The notes under the pieces: generated by a model
Database searches by the model: none
Seen by the model: only the letters and a program-made list of their open reading frames with translations
What the model was told of the DNA's origin: nothing
Program-made: the position numbers and the translations under genes
DNA from: Planctomycetota bacterium
GTDB lineage: Bacteria; Planctomycetota; SBBH01; JAHFOU01
DNA: 5,720 bases
Direction of reading: 5' to 3'
Assembly: GCA_023261525.1 (NCBI GenBank)
Contig: JAHFOU010000163.1
Location: forward strand, 1-5,720
Part shown: positions 1-4,795 of the stretch, piece after piece
Layout: every line of letters begins with the position of its first letter
How positions within the stretch are numbered: position 1 is the first letter of the stretch

Positions 1-164
1 ACCTGCGAGAGCGCTTCATCAAGGAATGGGGCATCCCCACCCTCCTCGTGGAGTCGGACTTGGCGGATTCACGCTACTTCCAGGAGGCCCAGCTTCGGAA
101 CCGCATCGATGCATTCTTCGAATCCCTGACTGCTGTGAAGGGGAAGAGGGGGAGCGCCGCATGA
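1..164 (+). CDS. C-terminal end of a 2-hydroxyacyl-CoA dehydratase / benzoyl-CoA reductase-type catalytic subunit (partial)
   Basis: Only the last 53 codons are present; the first whole codon is at position 3 and the TGA stop is at 162-164. The tail contains GIPTLLVESDLADSR followed by FQEAQLRNRIDAFFESL. This resembles the conserved end of HgdB/FldC/BcrB/BcrC-family proteins, where a 'leaDl.D.r.f...q...Ri.aF.E.l' signature closes the fold (family knowledge from memory). Such subunits bind a [4Fe-4S] or double-cubane cluster and reduce or dehydrate an acyl-CoA in the cytoplasm with electrons from an ATP-driven activator. The stop overlaps the start of the first ATPase gene (ATGA at 161-164). 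That supports co-translation and a shared complex. By gene order it would correspond to BcrB/BadE or BzdO. The cluster-ligating cysteines lie outside the window, so catalytic versus structural role and substrate cannot be judged. Confidence 0.8.
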   Translation, partial: LRERFIKEWGIPTLLVESDLADSRYFQEAQLRNRIDAFFESLTAVKGKRGSAA

Positions 165-976
165 TCGTCGGGGGGGTGGACGTCGGCTCCACGCAGACCA
201 AGGCCGTCCTCATGGATGAGAACCGTCGCGTCCTTGGGCGCGGCTTGGTCTCCACCGGAGCCAATGTGGTGCGGGCGGCCGAGCAGGCCTTCGCTTCTGC
301 CCTGGGCCAAGCAGGGCTTTCGGAGCACGAGGCCGGCTGGGTGGTGGGCACCGGGTACGGCCGCTACCGCGTCCTCTTCGGCGACGAGCAGGTGACCGAG
401 ATCGGATGCCATGCGCGGGCGGCCTCCTGGGCCTTCCCCGGGACCCGCACCATCCTCGATATCGGGGGGCAGGACACCAAGGCCATCCGCATCACGCCTC
501 AGGGTGAGGTGGTCGAGTTCTCGATGAACGACAAATGTGCCGCGGGGACAGGCCGTTTCCTGACCGCGGCGGCCGAGGTCATGGGACTCGGCCTGGATGA
601 GATCGGCCCGGCCTCACTCAAGGCAGACAAGGCCATCCGGATCACCAACGTCTGCACCGTCTTTGTCGAGTCCGAGATCATGTCCCACCTCAGCCGCGGC
701 CGCCGCATGGAGGAGATCCTGGCAGGGGTCCATGCCGCCATCGCCGGGCGGTCGGCGGGGCTGATGAGGCGCGTGGGGATAGAGCCCGAGGTGACCTTCA
801 CCGGCGGGGTCTCGCGGAACGGCGGCATGGTCAAGGCCATTGAAGACAAGCTGGGGATGAAGATCAACGTATCCCCGGACTCCCAGTTCATGGGGGCCAT
901 CGGCGCCTCTCTCTATGCATTGGACCGTGTCGCCTCGGGGGCGAGGCGCATGGCTCCGGTGGAAGGGCGATCATGA
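161..976 (+). CDS. BadF/BadG/BcrA/BcrD-family ATPase, CoA-ester reductase/dehydratase activator (BcrA/BzdQ-like or HgdC-like)
   Basis: A 271-aa ASKHA-fold ATPase that couples ATP hydrolysis to transfer of a low-potential electron from ferredoxin or flavodoxin to an HgdB/BcrBC-type catalytic subunit. Visible motifs are phosphate-1 DVGST (residues 7-11), TGYGR (64-68), phosphate-2 DIGGQDTKAI (100-109), and adenosine-region TGGVSRN (214-220) with MGAIGAS near the end (244-250). The two cysteines that bridge a [4Fe-4S] cluster across the dimer in HgdC-type activators are present at C126 (NDKCAAGTGRF) and C165 (CTVFVESE). I chose the ATG at 161: it has AGGGGGAG at 147-154 with a 6-base spacer, overlaps the upstream stop as ATGA, and puts the DVGST motif at the expected N-terminal distance. 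The open frame continues upstream to 26, but that extension lies over the preceding gene and has no family similarity. Length matches HgdC or Azoarcus-type BCR ATPases and is well short of the long BcrA/BadF. It forms a probable heterodimer with the next gene. Confidence 0.92.
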   Translation: MIVGGVDVGSTQTKAVLMDENRRVLGRGLVSTGANVVRAAEQAFASALGQAGLSEHEAGWVVGTGYGRYRVLFGDEQVTEIGCHARAASWAFPGTRTILDIGGQDTKAIRITPQGEVVEFSMNDKCAAGTGRFLTAAAEVMGLGLDEIGPASLKADKAIRITNVCTVFVESEIMSHLSRGRRMEEILAGVHAAIAGRSAGLMRRVGIEPEVTFTGGVSRNGGMVKAIEDKLGMKINVSPDSQFMGAIGASLYALDRVASGARRMAPVEGRS

Positions 977-1794
977 AGCTCGCCTTCGGGGTCGATGTGG
1001 GCTCCCGGTCCACGAAAGGGGTCCTCCTTGACGTCGGGGAGCGCCAAGTGCTGGCCCGGGCGGTCCTGGCCACCGGGCATGACCTTGGCGGCGCTGCCCG
1101 CCAGATGTTCGATGGCCTTCTTCAGCAGACGGGTCTGGGAGAGAAGGACGTGGCCTATGTGGCCTCCACGGGCTTCGGTCGCTATCAGGTGGATTTCCGG
1201 CAGATCCAGATCACGGAGATCACCTGCCACGCCCGGGGGGCCTCCTTCCGAAGGCCCGACACCCGCACCGTCCTCGATATGGGCGCCCAGAACACCCGTG
1301 CGATGCGCATCGGCCCTGGTGGGCGGGTCCTTCAGTTCAGGGTGAATGACAAATGCGCTTCGGGGGCAGGACGCTTCCTGGAGCGAGCCGCCCGTGCCCT
1401 AGAGGTGGACCTGGACCAGGTGGGGGACCTTTCGTTGCGGTCTCGTTCTCCCCAGGCGATCAGCAGCATCTGCGCCGTCCTCGCCGAGTCCGAGATCATC
1501 AACCTGGTCACGGAGGGTTCTCCGGTCGAGGACATCCTGGCCGGGGCGCATCTGGCCATCACCGACAGGGTCTCTGCCCTGGTGAGGCAGGTGGGCGGCG
1601 AGGCTCCCTTGACCCTCACAGGCGGGGTTTCCCGCAATGCCGGGATGGTGAAGTCCCTGGAGGCGCGACTCGGCATGCTGGTGACGGTCCCGGAGGACGC
1701 GGAGTTCCTGGGTGCCTTGGGAGCGGCGCTGCTGGGTGGGGAGCGCCTTCAGTTGCTTCAAGGCCTCGAGAGGAAGGGCATCGGGGTCGCATGA
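973..1794 (+). CDS. Second BadF/BadG/BcrA/BcrD-family ATPase subunit (BcrD/BzdP-like), with altered phosphate-2 motif
   Basis: A 273-aa paralogue of the preceding gene with the same domain order: DVGSRSTKG (residues 8-16), STGFGRYQ (65-72), NDKCASGAGRF (125-135), CAVLAESE (167-174), TGGVSRN (216-222) and LGALGAAL (246-253). Both putative [4Fe-4S] bridging cysteines are kept (C128, C167), so a heterodimer could hold the inter-subunit cluster. The phosphate-2 loop differs: DMGAQN at residues 102-107 replaces DIGGQD in its partner, changing a Gly to Ala and the final Asp to Asn. From memory, BcrD/BadG-type subunits also depart from the canonical loop here, so this fits a BcrD-type role rather than decay. 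The start ATG at 973 has GGAAGGG at 961-967 and overlaps the previous stop by ATGA. Two tandem unequal ATPases favour a class I benzoyl-CoA reductase-like enzyme over a simple dehydratase, which normally uses one homodimeric activator. The actual substrate is unknown. Confidence 0.9.
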   Translation: MKLAFGVDVGSRSTKGVLLDVGERQVLARAVLATGHDLGGAARQMFDGLLQQTGLGEKDVAYVASTGFGRYQVDFRQIQITEITCHARGASFRRPDTRTVLDMGAQNTRAMRIGPGGRVLQFRVNDKCASGAGRFLERAARALEVDLDQVGDLSLRSRSPQAISSICAVLAESEIINLVTEGSPVEDILAGAHLAITDRVSALVRQVGGEAPLTLTGGVSRNAGMVKSLEARLGMLVTVPEDAEFLGALGAALLGGERLQLLQGLERKGIGVA

Positions 1795-3287
1795 GCATCC
1801 TTCTGCCGGCAAAATACCGCGACCAAATCCTATTCAAGCGGGAGCCTATCTTCACGGCCCCGGTCACTCCCCCAGGTCCCGGGAAGAAGGTGTACGCCCT
1901 GACAACGGAACAGATCAATGACATCCGCCGCATACGGTCAGAACGGATTGAACTGGATCCGGGGATGGGTGGGGTGGTCCCGACCAAGATCCGGGAATGG
2001 CTCCAGCAGGGGATCACGGTCACCTCGCTCGATTTCATGCTGACGAAGCAGTGCAATTTCCAGTGCACGTGGTGTTTTGCGGAAAGTGGTCCTCGGGCGA
2101 CCGAGCATCTCGCCTATGGCCGCCTGGAAGCCACGATCCGTCAAGCGGCTGAGATCGGGACCAAGCTTTTCATCCTGACCGGCGGAGAGCCGCTTCTTTA
2201 CCGAGATCGGGCGTCGGGCAAGGGCTTTTTCGATGTCGTCGACTGCATCCTGGACACGTACCGGACCGCTGGGAAGGAGGCTCGGATCCTGGCCTTCGAC
2301 GATGTGGCGCTTGTCACGCCAGAGATCGCTGCGAAGCTCGCGGAGCGACGCATCGGTCTGTGCGCGAAGGGCGATACCCTCGACGAGGAGCTCCAAGACT
2401 ACAAATTGCAGAAGCGGGGCGCCTTCCGACAGATGATGGCCGGCTACCGCAATCTCTGGCAGGCGGGATACGGGGTCCGTCAGGAGTTGCCCATCGTCGT
2501 CAACTCCGTGCTCGACCACACGACCTTCGAGGGGATGGTCGATCTGCATCTCTGGGTGCGAGAACATGGCATGGAGCATTCCATTGTTCCGGTCCACTAC
2601 TGCGGCAACGCGGTCGGTGAGGATCAAGAGGCAGGGATCCATTCCCCTCACGTCAAAGTTCTTTACGACCTGATCGCCCGCCTTGATGCGGACCGCTTTG
2701 GAGATCCTTGGGTCCCCTGGTCGGCATTTTCGAAGAACAAGACATGCAACCGGAACCTCTCAGGGTTGCACATCCGGAGTAGCGGGCAGGTGACTGCCTG
2801 TTCCGAATCTCCCGGGGGTTCCCCAGGGGATCCGATGAGAACTGATCGGTACGTCTTCGGCGACATCCACCAGGCCGACCTCACGGAGATTGCAGGCTCG
2901 GCGAAGCTGTCGGACTATCGGAGGGAATTCGAGGCGGGCCTCGGGCGATACGTGTGCAACCCCGAGGTTTGTGATCTCAACAAACATGACCTCTGCAGGG
3001 GGGGGTGCGCCACGCGCAGCGCCTACTCCGCCATGGATTACGCGACAGGCCTGATTTCGGCCAGCACGGACCTTCATCGGTACTCCGAATTTCGCGAGGA
3101 TCCGCTATGCCCAGCATGGACGGTCCTTGCCGAACAGCAGGGGGTGCTGCGCCCCGGGTTGTTGGATGAGATCCACGCACGGCTGGTCCAGACATCGGCT
3201 CGCCTCGACAAGGCGCGCTACCAGCAACGGATCCCTCTTCATAGCGCCAGGCAGTCCTGGTCAAGTTCGGATTCGTCACGAGAGTAA
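1791..3287 (+). CDS. Radical SAM protein with SPASM-type auxiliary cluster domain
   Basis: A 498-aa radical SAM enzyme. The SAM-cluster motif is CNFQCTWC, CX3CX2C at C88/C92/C95, followed by LTGGEPLLYRD at 129-139, whose GGE (131-133) binds the SAM amino group. The C-terminal part has a seven-cysteine SPASM pattern. C319-X12-G-X4-C337 matches the canonical first half; C389-X4-C394-X7-C402-X3-C406 then C440 follows, with wider spacings than the usual CX2CX5CX3C. Two auxiliary [4Fe-4S] clusters are likely. SPASM enzymes modify peptides or proteins (PqqE, MftC, anSME and RiPP maturases are known examples). Residues 1-80 precede the core and do not obviously look like a PqqD/RRE domain. The chosen ATG at 1791 overlaps the previous stop as ATGA; the open frame running upstream to 1353 lies across the ATPase gene and is not coding. 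The gene ends with a Ser-rich tail. It lies in the same operon as the CoA-reductase ATPases and just before a 30-codon ORF. The substrate is not known. Confidence 0.9.
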   Translation: MSILLPAKYRDQILFKREPIFTAPVTPPGPGKKVYALTTEQINDIRRIRSERIELDPGMGGVVPTKIREWLQQGITVTSLDFMLTKQCNFQCTWCFAESGPRATEHLAYGRLEATIRQAAEIGTKLFILTGGEPLLYRDRASGKGFFDVVDCILDTYRTAGKEARILAFDDVALVTPEIAAKLAERRIGLCAKGDTLDEELQDYKLQKRGAFRQMMAGYRNLWQAGYGVRQELPIVVNSVLDHTTFEGMVDLHLWVREHGMEHSIVPVHYCGNAVGEDQEAGIHSPHVKVLYDLIARLDADRFGDPWVPWSAFSKNKTCNRNLSGLHIRSSGQVTACSESPGGSPGDPMRTDRYVFGDIHQADLTEIAGSAKLSDYRREFEAGLGRYVCNPEVCDLNKHDLCRGGCATRSAYSAMDYATGLISASTDLHRYSEFREDPLCPAWTVLAEQQGVLRPGLLDEIHARLVQTSARLDKARYQQRIPLHSARQSWSSSDSSRE

Positions 3288-3293
3288 GGAGGG
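3286..3293 (+). promoter_or_regulatory. Strong Shine-Dalgarno for the 30-codon ORF
   Basis: AAGGAGGG begins inside the TAA stop of the radical SAM gene. Its GGAGG core (3288-3292) lies 5 bases before the ATG at 3298. It is the closest match to the anti-SD consensus in the window and is the main reason to treat the short ORF as translated. Confidence 0.7.
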
Positions 3294-3297
3294 TAGG

Positions 3298-3390
3298 ATG
3301 GGGAGTCTGGTGCATGCCGAAAGCTGGGAGCGCTCCATCCACAACCATTGGCCCCAGCTGGCTCAAGCCCTGGTGGCGGGAGAGGAATGA
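3298..3390 (+). CDS. Small ORF, 30 aa, unrecognised; candidate peptide substrate or coupling peptide
   Basis: I do not recognise this peptide. It starts with MGSLVHAESW and ends in ALVAGEE. It contains two Trp (W10, W18), three His (H6, H15, H17) and no Cys. It has no clear signal peptide or hydrophobic transmembrane span. Support for translation comes from a near-ideal SD at 3286-3293, a start only 10 bases after the radical SAM stop, and a stop (3388-3390) that overlaps the next gene's start. Peptide precursors of SPASM radical SAM enzymes can be this short (PqqA and MftA are of similar size), so a substrate role is plausible but only inferred. Alternatives are a non-functional coupling leader for the transporter gene, or a remnant of a longer gene. 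Family-level conservation is unknown. Confidence 0.45.
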   Translation: MGSLVHAESWERSIHNHWPQLAQALVAGEE

Positions 3391-3659
3391 TGGATTGGAA
3401 GCTGATGGGCGCGACATTCTGCGCCGTCTTCTTCGCCGAGATGGGGGACAAGACCCAGATGGCGACGCTGCTCCTGAGTGTTCGTTCGGGCAAGCCCTTC
3501 CAGGTCTTCTTGGCGGCTGCGATCGCACTGGTGGCGGCGACGGCCGTGGGGGCCGCGGCGGGAAAGACCATCGTGCACTGGCTGCCCGGGCCCCTTCTCG
3601 AGCGTCTCTCAGCCTCCGTGTTCATCCTGGTGGGGGTGTGGATGTGGCTGAGGTCGTGA
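3390..3659 (+). CDS. Half-length UPF0016/GDT1 (TMEM165-like) cation transporter
   Basis: An 89-aa membrane protein carrying the family's signature acidic motif EMGDKTQ (residues 17-23, E17 and D20 being the putative cation ligands) inside the first helix. Two more hydrophobic spans follow, at about 37-58 and 70-87. This is one three-helix repeat. Full-length UPF0016 proteins such as TMEM165, Gdt1 and MneA contain two such repeats and export or exchange Mn2+ (also Ca2+ in eukaryotes). Half-size bacterial members presumably act as dimers. No second half is encoded in the window. Two in-frame ATGs are adjacent: 3387 (ATGA overlap, SD too close) and 3390 (TGATG overlap). GGGAGAGG at 3378-3385 leaves a 4-base spacer to 3390, which I prefer. 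Its coupling to the small ORF puts it in the same transcription unit as the radical SAM gene. A metal-homeostasis role for the operon is inference. Confidence 0.85.
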   Translation: MDWKLMGATFCAVFFAEMGDKTQMATLLLSVRSGKPFQVFLAAAIALVAATAVGAAAGKTIVHWLPGPLLERLSASVFILVGVWMWLRS

Positions 3660-3735
3660 AGACAGCGAAGGCGAGGCGGAAAGGACTCCCGATCATGGTC
3701 TGAAGCGTTCACTGGGCGTCTTCCCTCCTAATCCA

Positions 3736-3741
3736 TACAAT
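3736..3741 (+). promoter_or_regulatory. Possible -10 element (TACAAT) for the second gene group
   Basis: The 92-base gap 3660-3751 is the only sizeable non-coding stretch. It holds TACAAT, one mismatch from TATAAT. I see no good -35 at 16-18 bases; TTCACT at 3708-3713 is 22 bases away. No SD is visible before the ATG at 3752. If real, transcription would begin only a few bases before that ATG, giving a nearly leaderless mRNA. This is weak evidence, and read-through from the upstream operon is equally possible. Confidence 0.2.
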
Positions 3742-3751
3742 CCCCGGCCAG

Positions 3752-4795
3752 ATGGACCCTGATGCCCTCCGTGCCACGCTCTGGGGATTGATTTCGGCAG
3801 GACTGGTCGTGGCCGGCATCGTGCTGGGGAGCCGGGGACTCAAAGACTTCGACACGGCCCTGGTGCCCTACGCGGGGGCCTCGGTGTTCGCCGCTTTCGG
3901 GATCGGCTACCGTTACGCCATGTGGCTGAGGCGTCCGCCGACCCGGCTCTACTGGCGCCGGGGATGGGCGATTTTCCTTCAGCCCCGACGGCTTCCCGGG
4001 AACCTTCTGCACCTGGTCCGCTTGTTCTGGGATAATTTCCTGATCCAGCGTTTCATCGAGCACCGCTCGGTCCTGCGATGGGCCGGGCACTTCTGCCTGT
4101 TCTGGGGCTGCATGCTTGCTGCGGCGGTGACCTTCCCGCTCTCCTTCGGCTGGGTGCGATTCGAGACGAAGGCCTCCCAGGAGGTCTACACGGCCTATGT
4201 CTTCGGCCTGGAGGTGTTCAGTTTCCCCATCGCGAGCCTGACGGGGTTCCTCGTGTTCCATATCCTCGTGCTCTCGGCCGTCCTCGTGCTCTCGGGGGTC
4301 TTCCTCATGCTCTGGCGCCGGTCCAGGGACCGGGGGGCCTTGGCCGTCCAGCAGTTCGCCGACGATCTCCTGCCCCTCATCCTGCTGTTCGCCATCTCCG
4401 TCACGGGGCTTACACTCACCATCTCCGCCCACTTCCTCAGGGGGTTCCACTACGTGTTCCTGTCCCAGATCCACGCGGCCACGGTCATCTTCACCTTGCT
4501 CTACCTGCCCTTCGGAAAGTTCTTCCACATCTTCCAGCGTCCCGCGCAGTTGAGCATCGACTTCTACCGTCGTGCCGGCGCCGAGGGGAAGCAGGCCAGG
4601 TGCCTGCGCTGTGGCGCGGCCTTCGCCGCCCTCTTGCATGTGGAGGACCTCAAGTCGGTACAGGCGGAATTGGGCATCCGCTATGAGCTTGAGGGCGGTC
4701 AGCATTACCAGGACGTCTGCCCTGCCTGCCGCCGGAAGTCCGTGGCCCTGTGCCAGGACGGCCTCTGGCGCGCTGCGCGGGCGGGAGGGGCGTAG
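3752..4795 (+). CDS. NarI-like membrane cytochrome b-type subunit with C-terminal four-cysteine zinc-ribbon/rubredoxin-like domain
   Basis: A 347-aa integral membrane protein with hydrophobic spans at about 10-28, 38-58, 108-130, 147-187 (probably two helices), 203-225 and 236-256. Histidines sit where a NarI/DsrM/HdrE-type dihaem cytochrome b would need them: H104 and H113 at the third span, and H241 and H259 flanking the last (HAATVIF to GKFFH), 18 residues apart as in NarI. H170 is a further intramembrane candidate. The soluble tail carries CX2C pairs at C284/C287 and C323/C326, with an extra C334, resembling a zinc ribbon or rubredoxin-like site. The likely role is quinol/quinone electron exchange with the adjacent molybdopterin enzyme. 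The ATG at 3752 is the only reasonable start: no in-frame start lies between the stop at 3701-3703 and this codon. No clear SD precedes it. The next gene begins immediately after its TAG stop. Substrate and direction of electron flow are unknown. Confidence 0.75.
   Translation: MDPDALRATLWGLISAGLVVAGIVLGSRGLKDFDTALVPYAGASVFAAFGIGYRYAMWLRRPPTRLYWRRGWAIFLQPRRLPGNLLHLVRLFWDNFLIQRFIEHRSVLRWAGHFCLFWGCMLAAAVTFPLSFGWVRFETKASQEVYTAYVFGLEVFSFPIASLTGFLVFHILVLSAVLVLSGVFLMLWRRSRDRGALAVQQFADDLLPLILLFAISVTGLTLTISAHFLRGFHYVFLSQIHAATVIFTLLYLPFGKFFHIFQRPAQLSIDFYRRAGAEGKQARCLRCGAAFAALLHVEDLKSVQAELGIRYELEGGQHYQDVCPACRRKSVALCQDGLWRAARAGGA
4783..4790 (+). promoter_or_regulatory. Shine-Dalgarno for the molybdopterin oxidoreductase gene
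   Basis: GGGAGGGG lies inside the last codons of the membrane subunit gene, 5 bases before the ATG at 4796. It fixes that start and indicates translational coupling of the two genes. Confidence 0.6.

Noticed and set aside
26..160. N-terminal extension of the first ATPase frame
   Set aside because: It overlaps the C-terminus of the upstream dehydratase/reductase subunit. The ASKHA motif DVGST is normally within about 10 residues of the start, which fits 161.
1353..1790. Upstream extension of the radical SAM reading frame
   Set aside because: It covers the second ATPase gene in another frame, is Gly/Arg/Pro-rich, and the ATG at 1791 forms the same ATGA junction as the other genes.
161..1794. 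Tandem repeat signal between the two ATPase genes
   Set aside because: Shared motifs reflect two diverged paralogous subunits, which is normal for class I BCR-type operons; it is not a recent duplication or a separate repeat element.
3656..3703. 15-codon GTG-started basic peptide overlapping the transporter stop
   Set aside because: It is very short, has no convincing SD, and is simply the tail of a shadow frame.
3239..3712. Minus-strand frame starting at a GTG, preceded by an SD-like TAGGAGGG on the minus strand (3722-3729)
   Set aside because: The protein is Arg/Pro/Ser-rich, lies antisense to the small ORF and UPF0016 gene, and resembles no family. The SD-like match is probably chance.
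3701..3724. Possible hairpin GAAGCG ... CGTCTTC after the transporter gene
   Set aside because: The stem needs a bulge, is only about six pairs, and is not followed by a T-run, so it does not support a Rho-independent terminator call.
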